Assembly: GCA_000750105.3 (NCBI GenBank)
Contig: JPHH03000019.1
Coordinates: 434,001-498,000 of the forward strand
Origin: Tolypocladium sp. Sup5 PDA-1
Lineage: Eukaryota; Ascomycota; Sordariomycetes; Hypocreales; Ophiocordycipitaceae
Reading direction: 5' to 3'
DNA length: 64,000 bases
Below, piece after piece: positions 11,493-20,454 of the stretch. The stretch's first letter is position 1; each line of letters opens with the position of its first letter. The notes below the pieces were generated by a model. That model was not told where the DNA came from. It was given only the letters and a program-made list of their open reading frames with translations, and did not search any database. Both the position numbers and the translations under genes were made by a program.

Positions 11493-13187
11493 TTATTCCA
11501 GGAAGGTTAACAAGTGCATTTGCAAGACGTTCATGGCTCGTGTAGCGTCCCTAGCACCTATAACGCAAGAAATTTTGCTCTTACCCGCACCTGTAATTGC
11601 GAGTTAGCCCGTAATCCAATACCTAGGCATCGTACATGTATCGCTTACCTTGTGAAATCATTTTTAAGTTGACGTTATGTTCGCCGAGTATTGAGAAAAA
11701 GAGGCCGGCGATAATGTTCATCTTCATGTTCGCACCAACAAGGCTTAGAATGGCCATGTCAGCCATGACGCTGACCTCTCCACACCCTGCTAAACTTTGC
11801 TTCGCTGTTGCAAGAGCCTCTACCTTTCTGCCCCCGGAGTAAATAGCTAGAGATATGTATTCGCTACTGATAGACATGAGATCGATAGAGATTGAATGCT
11901 CATAGAGTATCGAGAAGACTCGTGCGAAGAGGCCGCGTGAGAGAGATCGATTGTTTAAGCGGATGTTGACAACGCTGATATGGTCCTTGATAGTGACCGC
12001 CATCAGTCGCTTAGGCGCACTTAGGCACTGAGGCCCTGATGGCCTTGATAGATAGAGCTGATAGCCTGTCAAGAAGGCATCACCGGGAATGAAGAGGGTA
12101 CCAGTACCACGGGGGCTCTTGACGCTCTTAATGTACATCGGAATTGGCGGTTGTGACCGGATAATTGGCCCTATGGTGAGGCGATGTGTGATTTCGGAGC
12201 CATAGAGGGTGAACTCGCAAGTTTCTAAGACAGTATTGGACGGCAATAGTCTATCCATGGGGTGTTTTGGCGGACTGAGGGTGACGATGGGGTCGGTTTC
12301 TTGCCGGATCCGAAGTTCCTCGGCTTTGATGGCTACATCACATAGCGCAGCACAGAGATCGGTGGTTCCACTTGCAATGCCGCCATCAACCAGGCTCCAG
12401 GGAAGATTGCCGAAGAAGACCGTGATGATAGGTAGCCGACTGTCGCATTCCGGGAGTTGCCTCGTAAATTTTGCGACAGCCGCCCTATCAAATCTTGCAT
12501 TTAACTTGGCTGTGGAGCGGTAATGTAAAGCATCGCAGATATCGAGGCACTTTACATCTACTCCCTAAACAATAGATTGAATAGAGCGGTTGGTATCGAA
12601 TCATGGGACAAAATGAGGAGAAAAGCTGACACTTACTGTGGTTTGTAGGGGGATGATAAGGAACAAGTGGGCGATTTTCTGGCTGAAAATGATGACTCGA
12701 TCCTTAACTTTACAGCCAGTGTCTGTGTCGAACAGCTTGCTAGCGACCATAGGCTCCATAGGCTCCTGTGTCTCAGGCAGAATCTTCTTGGCCGGGGATT
12801 CTGTTGAGTCAGGAACTTGTACAAACGACTTTGCGGCGAAGACGTGGTCGTTATAAATTGCAATGAGACCCTCCACCAGCTTAATGAGGGAACCTGGCTT
12901 ATCTTGGCACCTAGTACCGCAGTAAGCCCCGTCATTGTTGAACTTGCTGCGGAAGTCTAGCAACCTGTTTTCAGATATGAGATGCTGTTTACGCGAAGAT
13001 AGGCGTCAAAATCATAACCAAGAGTGGCTTACTGACTCGCCGTGCCATCTGCTTTCTTGCCCATGCTTCTGGCCGAGTACACGACCACGACTCGGACCCG
13101 GGATACGCACACCCTGAACTTCGGATTAGATGCGACTGAGCTTAAGCACGGCCAAATATGAACCTACTTGATAATATCACGGGCAAT
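11493..13187 (-). CDS. Aspartate kinase paralogue, catalytic motifs degenerate
   Basis: Minus-strand exons, 5' to 3': 13168-13187 (start of gene not found), 13033-13113, 12637-12964, 11649-12564, 11493-11590; all junctions keep phase. The product aligns in order with fungal Hom3-type aspartokinase, which phosphorylates aspartate on the way to homoserine, threonine and methionine: VVVVYSARSMGKK near the N-terminus, the GTTDLCAAL region, YIKSVKSPRGTGTLFIPGDA, and two C-terminal ACT domains (AVTIKDHISVVNI; MAILSLVGANMK...GEHNVNLKMISQG). Several catalytic motifs are altered: the canonical KFGGTS segment cannot be found upstream, GRGYTD reads ASGTTD, and the VDGxxTADPR segment reads TDPIVTLSPP. 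The frame is otherwise open over more than 300 codons, so the gene is under some constraint or is a recent pseudogene. The last exon supplies the usual C-terminus. It lies 0.7 kb beyond fus5. Role in homoserine supply or its regulation is inference. Confidence 0.75.
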
Positions 13188-13581
13188 CTATAGGGATCAA
13201 TCGAGTCAGCCCTTAATCCATCTATATTGACGTCTCTCTTGTCCCAGTGATTGAAACAAATGGCAAAGCGAGAAGACACACCAACACAACGCACCTGGCC
13301 CGGAGCCTTGCCCGCACTTTTACACCCAATGTGCTAGAAGGCCCAGCCGTGGCTTGATGAGTTGCTATAGATTGAGCTCGTCATCTCTGCCAAACTGCTT
13401 GGACCCTTTTTTGGCCGGGAGGATTCCGACAGTCTGAGTACCCCAACCCAAGATTGGTGGCCGTACTTGCTTTTGGTCTACTAATTAGTGAATGGAACGT
13501 ATTATTGCAAAGAGACATGTGTGTATATGAGAGTCAGATAGATGGGCAGGTTGACGATTACGTGAATATGTAAAAGAAAAC

Positions 13582-13700
13582 GCCGAATACAGACCTAAGC
13601 AAGTCAGTATCGGTGAGTGAGCAATAAAGCGCCGAAGATAGAGCTAGGCAGGGTCATTATCAGTGAGTGAGTGATAAAGCGCCGAAGATAGACCTAAGAT
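13582..13700. repeat. About 50-bp tandem repeat carrying a GCGCCGAA box
   Basis: Three imperfect units start at about 13582, 13631 and 13681. Each contains CGCCGAA followed by a purine-rich tract and GAC/GAGCTA(A/G)GC; the first two also end in GTGAGTGAG(C/T). The second and third share TAAAGCGCCGAAGATAGA exactly. The CGCCGAA box resembles the right half of the cluster operator TCGCCGA with the left TCG changed. The array lies between the aspartate kinase 5' end and the fus5 3' end. Confidence 0.65.
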
Positions 13701-13891
13701 CACCAGTTATGGCAATGGGACAGGCGTGCAATATGCGGGTTTCACGATGTGTACGCTTTTATAAAATACCGTAGGCAATGGCGCTATAGGTATGAGGTAA
13801 GAATTGGATTAAAACTTAAAAGAAAACTAAAGTACTGCGAACCCTAACTATTCACTGACATTGGGATCTAGTGAAGTTATTGAATCCATAG

Positions 13892-14629
13892 CTATGCGGA
13901 ACATGGCTGTGCAGCATGTTTAAGTAGAGACTCGGCCCTCGAACGCAATGAATGGACAGGTCCCCGTGCCTCTCTTAGGGTAGCATGTCTGTGAACAGCC
14001 GAAATCAGATCTGCTATTTCTTGGACGGTGTTGAAGTTGGTGGGAAGATGATGTCCTCCCTCAAATCTGAGGACTCTTCTAAGGCTCTGAGGCGAGCATT
14101 GGTCATGCAGCATCTCGCTCTGGTTTCGATACGAGTCCTGGGACCCAATGACGTGCAACGTCGGCAACGCGATAATTGGCGCCTCAGCGACGAACAAAGG
14201 AAACGTGCCACAGAGGAAGACGCCAAAGAGCGCGTCATGTGCAAAAGGCCGTTCTTGCTGCTCGACAAGCAAGCTGGCGGCGGCACGTGCGCCTTGCGAG
14301 AAGCCCATGATGCCAGCGAAGGGGCCCTGCTCGCTGATGAACTTTTTCAGGTAGGCAATGGCCGTATCTTCTTCCTGCCTCCTCTTCTCTGAGGAGACTG
14401 AGTGATCGTCACTCACCCACTGTCGGTATGGCCCGTAACCCTCAAATGTGGGGAGCACCCCTGGCCCGGGAGTGGTCTCGAGCGGTGCATCAAGATAAAC
14501 GAGCTGGAAGCGATTGCCGAGGGCGCGCTGCAGTCGGCAGAACTGGATCTGGAGAATGCCGACAGAGGAGCCGCCGCCATGCAGACAGAGCAGCTTAGGA
14601 CGCTGAGGTTGTAGTAAGCTGGATGCCAT
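13892..14629 (-). CDS. fus5: FSH1-type serine hydrolase (Fus5-like)
   Basis: A 245-residue single-exon alpha/beta hydrolase of the FSH1 family, the group that includes the polyketide thioesterase LovG. The N-terminus has the LLCLHGGGSS oxyanion segment; the nucleophile elbow is GFSQGA (Ser111), with Asp165 in VIGSQD and His193/194 in GGHHLP completing a likely catalytic triad. Length is normal for the family. It is the outermost gene of the cluster on this side; fusarin clusters of other fungi also contain a serine hydrolase of this class, there reported as not essential for the final product. The promoter holds a TCGGCGA operator-like site 126 bp upstream. It could trim or release stalled acyl chains; this is inference. 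Confidence 0.88.
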   Translation of the reverse strand: MASSLLQPQRPKLLCLHGGGSSVGILQIQFCRLQRALGNRFQLVYLDAPLETTPGPGVLPTFEGYGPYRQWVSDDHSVSSEKRRQEEDTAIAYLKKFISEQGPFAGIMGFSQGARAAASLLVEQQERPFAHDALFGVFLCGTFPLFVAEAPIIALPTLHVIGSQDSYRNQSEMLHDQCSPQSLRRVLRFEGGHHLPTNFNTVQEIADLISAVHRHATLREARGPVHSLRSRAESLLKHAAQPCSA

Positions 14630-14754
14630 CTTGAACCTGAGCCAATCGGAATGTGTTCAAGTGTTGTGGTGCAGGCTCTGCATTGGAGATTCGGCGGAGG
14701 CAGATGATAGACGTAAATAGAAAGCAAAGAGAGTTGATATAAGAAATGCCCACT

Positions 14755-14761
14755 TCGGCGA
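14755..14761. promoter_or_regulatory. Operator-like TCGGCGA upstream of fus5
   Basis: TCGGCGA, read on the minus strand as AAATCGCCGA, 126 bp before the fus5 start codon. It is one of a set repeated through the cluster promoters. Confidence 0.55.
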
Positions 14762-15643
14762 TTTTTTGGCCGTCGGAGATATGTTCTTGGTCAAGGTTGT
14801 GTTCATAAAGCACAGATCCATTTCGTTCATACAGGAAGGTATCGGCCACCTGCATCTACCAGCACGAAACTGGGCAATGCTACATGCACCATGATAGCAC
14901 TATACTTGGAATGAAGTCTCTGATAAAGATCGACCATGGGAAGATGATGTTGATTCCTAGCACGACCAGGTATTGAACTGAACCATGACGTATAAAGGCG
15001 TATGTGGGGTATGGCCGAATCTGGCGAGCAAGGGTTTCGGCTCTGGCCTTCCATATTTACCTGCATCGAGGAGCATCTCATTTGCATCATCTGTGAAACC
15101 GTGAGAACCATCATTCCCCATTAGTTGTGACTGCGGCAGATCAATCCGTTTGCTACTTGTAGCGGCACGACAACATCCACTGGAGTTGTCCATTTACTCC
15201 AGTCCAACTCTTGCAAACCAAAGCGATTGTCGTGCGTTGGTTCTTGCCGTATTTGTTGATTTTTCTTTTTAGAACGTATACGTGCAGCCTACAGGCGCCC
15301 TATCTTGTAGAGCAAGCCAGCTCGCGGTACTTCTGGGTCTACTATTGATACAGTATTACTGAGGTATCTACTCCGTGGACGGGCCGTTCTCTACCGAAAA
15401 TCTTTCATAGTACATATGAGTCGCAAGTCACACGGTTTCAAGCTGCATGATTACAACTATGTGCAATCTATGCACAAACGTGCTTAAGTGTGCTCAGGCA
15501 GTGTGTAGGTGGCAGCACCCTGCCCAGATGCGAGACAAAAAAGCACCGTCAGCGCAACCTTTTACAGACAATCTATCAACTCTCTCTCACACACAAGACT
15601 GCCTGAAAAACTGTGGTCCTCTGAGCCATGAGAGCTCTTCTTG

Positions 15644-15680
15644 CGGCTCTTCTTGCCGTTCCTCACGGCAAGAAGAGCCG
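15644..15680. repeat. Perfect 15-bp inverted repeat (hairpin)
   Basis: The arm CGGCTCTTCTTGCCG (15644-15658) is followed by a 7-base loop and its exact reverse complement (15666-15680). A related half copy AGCTCTTCTTGCGG precedes it. It lies about 285 bp before fus4 in a 1.3-kb stretch (14630-15964) that otherwise has no supportable gene. Confidence 0.85.
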
Positions 15681-15770
15681 TTACGTACGGTATCTACGAT
15701 AAGCAGTACTATACGTTGGTTGTGGGTATTATTGCCGAGCCCTGGCCTCAGAGCCCCGGCTCAGTGGCGT

Positions 15771-15777
15771 TCGGCGA
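15771..15777. promoter_or_regulatory. Operator-like TCGGCGA upstream of fus4
   Basis: TCGGCGA with flank TTCGGCGAGTT, which on the other strand reads AACTCGCCGA. It ends 188 bp before the fus4 start codon. Confidence 0.55.
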
Positions 15778-15964
15778 GTTGTAGTGCCTCGTTCCTTCAA
15801 CCGCCGTCGGAGGCTGTGAAGAGTGTTAGCTATATGTAGTACACATTATGCCCCAGCTGATCGGCATTCGGCAAACCAGGACGTATTACGTACAACATCA
15901 ATTTATGTACGATTCTGCAACGTGACGTCCACTTCCTGCAGATCTCGCATCCTACGGCCTCACC

Positions 15965-17272
15965 ATGAGACCTCATCTACACTTCCTGTCCCTGCAGCTG
16001 ATCACCAGTCTCACTGCTGCAATTGGGTGTGCGGCTGCGTCATACGGCAATAACAGCGTTGCGGTCCCCGCTGTTTGGGCAGTCTTTGGATACCTCTTCA
16101 ACATTACCGTCGGTAATCCTGCACAAGAGTTGACCGTCCTCAGCGACTGGACATGGATGTCTCTCTTCGTTCGATCGGGGAGGTGCCTGAATCAGTTCAG
16201 TCCTTCTTTGTGCGTGGGGGACACCGGCCAAACCTATTTCAATGAACGAGACTCGACAACTTTCCGCAACACGTCGCTGCCACAGCTTTCCTGGCCCATC
16301 ACGGCCTTCGCGCCAAACTTTACCGTTGACTATGGGGCGGATAAGGTTTGCGTTGGCAACGTCTGCACACGCAATACGATTCTCCAGCTGTCAAACTTCC
16401 CCTACCCCGGCGATGTTATTCCCAAGGTCCCGTTTGCCGGTATCTACGGTATGGCCCCGGTGACACCTCATCTCAACGAGACATTCTGGACCGCAAACTA
16501 CCAAGCATGGCAAGCCGGCAAACTGGGTCCGCGCGTCGGCTGGAACTCGTGTGCCGCGCTCGGATCATCAAAGCCATGCCTCGGCGGTGAGGCGAAATTT
16601 GTTCTCGGTGGCACTGATACCGCATTGTATGACGCCGGTAAGATGCGAACCTATGCCATACAGAATCCGTCGTGGCTCTCGGATGCTTTCTACCCTGTTA
16701 CACCACCAAGAAACAACTACTGGAGTACCGCGTTGACCGGGAGCTGGATCCGTGGAAGTCAAGAGTCCCAAAACTTTGCCGTTCCCTTCAACACTTCGGA
16801 CGGCGGCAACACCAACCCTCTTGCTCTATTAGATGAAGGTTCTGAGGGCCTTGGCGCCCCTTTGTCATCAAATGCGTATAAGTGGCTGGTGCATCAGGTC
16901 AACGGAAGCCTTGCTTCGAACGCCACCATACACGCAATTGCGACCCAAGGGTCGACCGGATACAATACGGCGTATCAAGACTGGTATACCGTGCCTTGCG
17001 ATGGCATTAATAGCTATCCGGAGCTAGTCTACGAGCTGGACGGACACACAAACTACACCATTCCCCCAAAGGACTATGTTGTTAAATTAGACCACCTGTC
17101 GGGACGTTTGTGCTATCTCAGCATCAATGTCTGGAAATATGGCAGGACCGATAATGGAGAGGCCAAGGTCATCCTACTGGGAGGAGCGTTCTTGAAGCGA
17201 TTATACGTTGTGTTGGATTTTGAGAGCCTATCTTTTGGGTTTGCTCCTCTCAGGCGGCATCAGTGCAAGTAA
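15965..17272 (+). CDS. fus4: Secreted A1 aspartyl peptidase-like protein (Fus4-like)
   Basis: Single exon, 435 residues. A hydrophobic N-terminus of about 25 residues looks like a signal peptide, and more than ten N-glycosylation sequons follow, so the protein should enter the secretory pathway. The fold is that of pepsin-family A1 peptidases: FNITVGNPAQELTVLSD, the flap region and the second lobe with LLDEGSEGLGAPL and a C-terminal ILLGGAFLKRLYVVLDFE. Both active-site triads depart from D[T/S]G: the first is D61-W-T and the second D290-E-G. Proteolysis is therefore doubtful. An A1-peptidase gene is a normal member of fusarin clusters, where it is not known to be needed for synthesis. It diverges from fus5 across a 1.3-kb intergenic region. 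Confidence 0.85.
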   Translation: MRPHLHFLSLQLITSLTAAIGCAAASYGNNSVAVPAVWAVFGYLFNITVGNPAQELTVLSDWTWMSLFVRSGRCLNQFSPSLCVGDTGQTYFNERDSTTFRNTSLPQLSWPITAFAPNFTVDYGADKVCVGNVCTRNTILQLSNFPYPGDVIPKVPFAGIYGMAPVTPHLNETFWTANYQAWQAGKLGPRVGWNSCAALGSSKPCLGGEAKFVLGGTDTALYDAGKMRTYAIQNPSWLSDAFYPVTPPRNNYWSTALTGSWIRGSQESQNFAVPFNTSDGGNTNPLALLDEGSEGLGAPLSSNAYKWLVHQVNGSLASNATIHAIATQGSTGYNTAYQDWYTVPCDGINSYPELVYELDGHTNYTIPPKDYVVKLDHLSGRLCYLSINVWKYGRTDNGEAKVILLGGAFLKRLYVVLDFESLSFGFAPLRRHQCK

Positions 17273-17397
17273 AGCCCATGGCCTCGCTGGTTCGTATCCC
17301 AAAAGTATTATGAAGTAGCAGTACCGGTATCATGGACGCGAAGGGGTGATTGCACTCAAGTCAGACCTTGGAACGGGGACTTCGATCGGGACATAAT

Positions 17398-17404
17398 TCG
17401 CCGA
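17398..17404. promoter_or_regulatory. TCGCCGA box between convergent fus4 and fus3
   Basis: AATTCGCCGAAC at 17395-17406. It fits the extended cluster motif, but lies between two 3' ends rather than in a promoter, so it may be chance or act at a distance. Confidence 0.3.
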
Positions 17405-17605
17405 ACGTGAGACATGAGATAGAGCACGCAGTTCGGGTATCACGGTCACATCCATCTATGCCTCGATACCCATTTTGCCTTGTTTCGCTTCATCACGCAC
17501 AATTCTTTTCGGTTATCCCTCATCTGTTTTATGTACTTCTTCTTGTCGGAGCTTGCAGAGACGTCCAGAATATTTTTGAACTATAAACGAAACCCTGGTG
17601 CCCTT

Positions 17606-18345
17606 TCATACTGTATAAGTACGTCTGACTGATATCATGTCAGGTGGGCCGAAAACGTCCTTCACCCCCTTCATATCAATGGTACGCAAATACCAGGAGA
17701 CAACATTGGGAAATCTCTCCCGCATGGTCTCGTCAACGATATGCATGAATGGCCAAACCAGGGCAGAAGCAAGGGTAAGATCGGCGAGAGTAAGCTGGTC
17801 TCCCACCAGCCAAGTTCGTCCGTCTAGATGCTTCTCAAGGACGCCAAGTGCGTAGTCGAGGCGGGCGAGTGCCTTCGTTTCCGTCGTTTCATCGTAAGGA
17901 CCCAAACCAACCCTCCAGATTACCAAGTCAAGGGCGTGAGGCACGATCTCTCCGTCTGCAAATGAGATCCACTGCCGGATCCGCGCAGAAGTAGCTGGGT
18001 CTTGTCCTAATAGTTGACTCGCACAAGGACCCGACTGGGCGATGTACTGTGCAATGGCATCCGACTCGGCTAGACAAAGCCCATCAGAACCCTCAAAGGC
18101 GGGTACCTTGCCTGCTGGAAACTTGGCAAGGAACTCGGGAGTCCGGTTGGTCATCATATGCTGGTAGTCTGCAATTTCAATCTCGAGATGGTTTAACTTT
18201 GCCGCGGCCAGAATCTGCATATGAGAATCGCAAAGCAAAGTAAGCTAACCAAGAAGCACCTGGTAATAATGGTATGGAATGGGTGTCACACCTTGAAAAC
18301 TCGGCCATTCGGTATGAAGGAATAGATTTTGCCAAACGGTGCCAT
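17606..18345 (-). CDS. fus3: Glutathione S-transferase / EF1B-gamma-like protein (Fus3-like)
   Basis: Two exons on the minus strand (18292-18345 and 17606-18214, intron 77 bp) give 220 residues. Exon 1 codes MAPFGKIYSFIPNGRVFK, the usual beginning of the family and the reason for this start. The N-terminal thioredoxin-like half contains EFLAKFPAGKVPAFEG and AESDAIAQYI, which match the glutathione-binding region of EF1B-gamma-type GSTs. The helical C-terminal half contains LVGDQLTLADLTLASAL, the N-capping box region. Fusarin clusters contain a gene of this type (annotated as elongation factor or GST); a protective or transfer role toward electrophilic products is plausible but unproven. An operator-like site lies 120 bp upstream. 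Confidence 0.88.
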
Positions 18346-18464
18346 GCTGACTATGTGAGATGAAATGGAGAAATAATTCCTCTAAAACCAGGCCAAGCGC
18401 AAATATCTCTATAGTTCATGAAAGCTCGGACCCTTCATTATACCTATATATGTATCAGGGCTGT

Positions 18465-18471
18465 TCGGCGA
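18465..18471. promoter_or_regulatory. Operator-like TCGGCGA upstream of fus3
   Basis: GTTCGGCGACTT, which on the minus strand reads AAGTCGCCGAAC, 120 bp before the fus3 start. A weaker relative (ACGGCGACTT) follows near 18555. Confidence 0.6.
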
Positions 18472-18750
18472 CTTTTCTCTTGGACGAGCCCGGATGTGCT
18501 GTCGGGTCCACCCACTGCGGGACACATGCAGGGCTCCGGGGACGAGACATCTGCACGGCGACTTGGGCGACTCATCAAGCACCAGGGTATTCCAATCGGG
18601 TCATGCGTACAGCTGTCTTCTGAAACGTGGAAGCGTAGTTGTCAGATAACGGGACCAGCTAGGACACTTGTGTAAGCCTCGCATTGGAGTGAGTTTGATT
18701 GAATGCAATACAGTACTGTACTGTACGGGATATGAAGTGAGCAACTTCAA

Positions 18751-20028
18751 TTAGTTCTCCCTTAAAACCTCTCTTTGGATGCCAAATTGCTCATCCAACC
18801 ACGAAAACATCTTGAAGTGCATAAGGGCAAGAGAGCCGATTTTAGCCTGCAATCCTCCACCTTGAACCCCCCGACCTATCCACAAGTGTTTCTTGGTTGA
18901 GTCCAGCTGCGACAAACTGTCGAAAATGCGAGTGGCATTTTGCTCTGGCGTAAAGTAAAACGAGTCGGCAGCGCCGGTGACGAGGGTTGGACACCGGATC
19001 TTGGACAAATACTCGCCCCCACCGTCCTTCAAAGAGAAACGCTGCATTGTCTTCATCACCTCAGCCGGAGTATCAACGCCGTAAGCCCATTTACTGTGGC
19101 CAAACTCCCAGGCCAGCTGGAAGTTGACCGAGGCTAGACGGTCAATAACCCAGTTGAAGAATCCATCACTGAGCCAGCCGTCGAGCCAGCCATTGATAAA
19201 CCAAGCGGGCATGCGGCTGCGCGTAATGTCGAATAGATCGTAGGGTCCGTCGCAGGACACGCACGCCTTGATGCGCGGATCTGCAGCTGCACGCAACGCG
19301 AGATAGCCGCCCAGCGATGCGCCGAAAACGGCGAGTCGGTCAATATCAAGGTTGTTCTCTGGCGCCAATCGATCGAATACGAAGTCCAAGACTTTGCTAG
19401 TGACGTGTTCCCAGTCTGGTCGCAGGTACAGCTTGTCTTTGCGCAAAGAAAGTCCTTGGCCAGGCCCGTCGAAGGTGAGGACGGCATACCCTCGTGGCAA
19501 CGCGCCCGCTGCGCCGTAATAGTACAACTCCTCCTGCGTGGAGTCAAAACCGCCTGTCTGAACGATGACTGGCAGCCTCCCGGGGGCCCTTTGGTGCGGA
19601 GCGGGTAGATACAGCCTCCCCGGAAGCGTGTTGCCCTGTTCGTACGGAATCTCCACGTTCTTCACCGTGGCATCTAGCAGCACCCAGCCTTTATCGAAGG
19701 CGCCGACACTAGCCTTAGCCGATTCCATGATGCGGTTGTCGTTGGGAGTGCAGTGAAGAAGGAATTCACTGGCCCGAAAGTAGTTGGAGGCGCGGAGGTA
19801 TGCCCAGCAGGCTGCGGTTCTGTCACCGCACGCGCTGGCTTCCTCGGCCATGGCCATGGCCTTCTGACCTTGGTCGAACCAGGCACGGTACCAACTTTCC
19901 GGGTCGCCATCCTTGATACGGGATGCTGTCTCAAGACATTCCCCGATCTCGGCACCGTAGTATGTGGCGGTGCCGAGGAGGCGGAGGAACTCAAAGTTGA
20001 AAAAGGTCGACGGGAAGACTTGGTGCAT
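18751..20028 (-). CDS. fus2: Alpha/beta hydrolase of PKS-NRPS clusters (Fus2-like)
   Basis: Single exon, 425 residues from the ATG at 20028; the frame is open up to an ATG at 20136, but the start MHQVFPSTFFNFEFLRLLG is the one conserved in the family. An N-terminal helical cap (GAEIGECLETASRIKDGDPESW) precedes an alpha/beta hydrolase core with TFDGPGQGLS, the nucleophile elbow FGASLGG (Ser238), Asp355 in GAADSF and His404 in ALMHFKMF. Relatives are found next to reductively released PKS-NRPSs, as in cytochalasan and fusarin clusters. In Fusarium, Fus2 is required for fusarin C and is thought to help close the 2-pyrrolidone ring from the released intermediate. It is divergent from fus1 with a 426-bp shared promoter. 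Confidence 0.92.
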   Translation of the reverse strand: MHQVFPSTFFNFEFLRLLGTATYYGAEIGECLETASRIKDGDPESWYRAWFDQGQKAMAMAEEASACGDRTAACWAYLRASNYFRASEFLLHCTPNDNRIMESAKASVGAFDKGWVLLDATVKNVEIPYEQGNTLPGRLYLPAPHQRAPGRLPVIVQTGGFDSTQEELYYYGAAGALPRGYAVLTFDGPGQGLSLRKDKLYLRPDWEHVTSKVLDFVFDRLAPENNLDIDRLAVFGASLGGYLALRAAADPRIKACVSCDGPYDLFDITRSRMPAWFINGWLDGWLSDGFFNWVIDRLASVNFQLAWEFGHSKWAYGVDTPAEVMKTMQRFSLKDGGGEYLSKIRCPTLVTGAADSFYFTPEQNATRIFDSLSQLDSTKKHLWIGRGVQGGGLQAKIGSLALMHFKMFSWLDEQFGIQREVLREN

Positions 20029-20180
20029 GGCGGCAGAAGCAAAGCTTTGGTGTGGTAACCGTATAGGATATACTGACCTGTAATTCAGATCCAATATAAT
20101 TGCAGTACAGTGCAGGAAAGAACAGTGGTTAGACAAAGGGGAAGAAATTCAGTTGGGGTGCCGTCTCTCAGACTTCCAGG

Positions 20181-20187
20181 TCGGCGA
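20181..20187. promoter_or_regulatory. Operator-like TCGGCGA in the fus2/fus1 promoter
   Basis: GGTCGGCGAGTT (AACTCGCCGACC on the other strand), 153 bp before the fus2 start and 268 bp before the fus1 start. It is the only exact core in the shared region 20029-20454. Confidence 0.55.
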
Positions 20188-20454
20188 GTTTCCACATCAG
20201 CAAGGAGAGAGCCACAGTCGGCGCTTAAACACAAACCGGTACGAATAAGACGACCGAAAGCATCTTTGTTGTACAGTTAGCTACATATGTGATCTCAATT
20301 CGGCATTTCTACTTTGCCACTTTCGATCTTAATTTGTATTATGACCTGTCACACTATTGTCTACTCTCGTTAGGTTGTCCACAGTCCAGTTTTCCCTCTA
20401 CTTCTCTCTCCACGGCGGTTCCCAACCTGGCCCGAAGCCGTTGGTCACGACAAA

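Noticed and set aside
13188..13450. Candidate first exon of the aspartokinase with the KFGGTS motif
   Set aside because: Reading the minus strand gives only weak look-alikes that need base changes, so the 5' end is left open.
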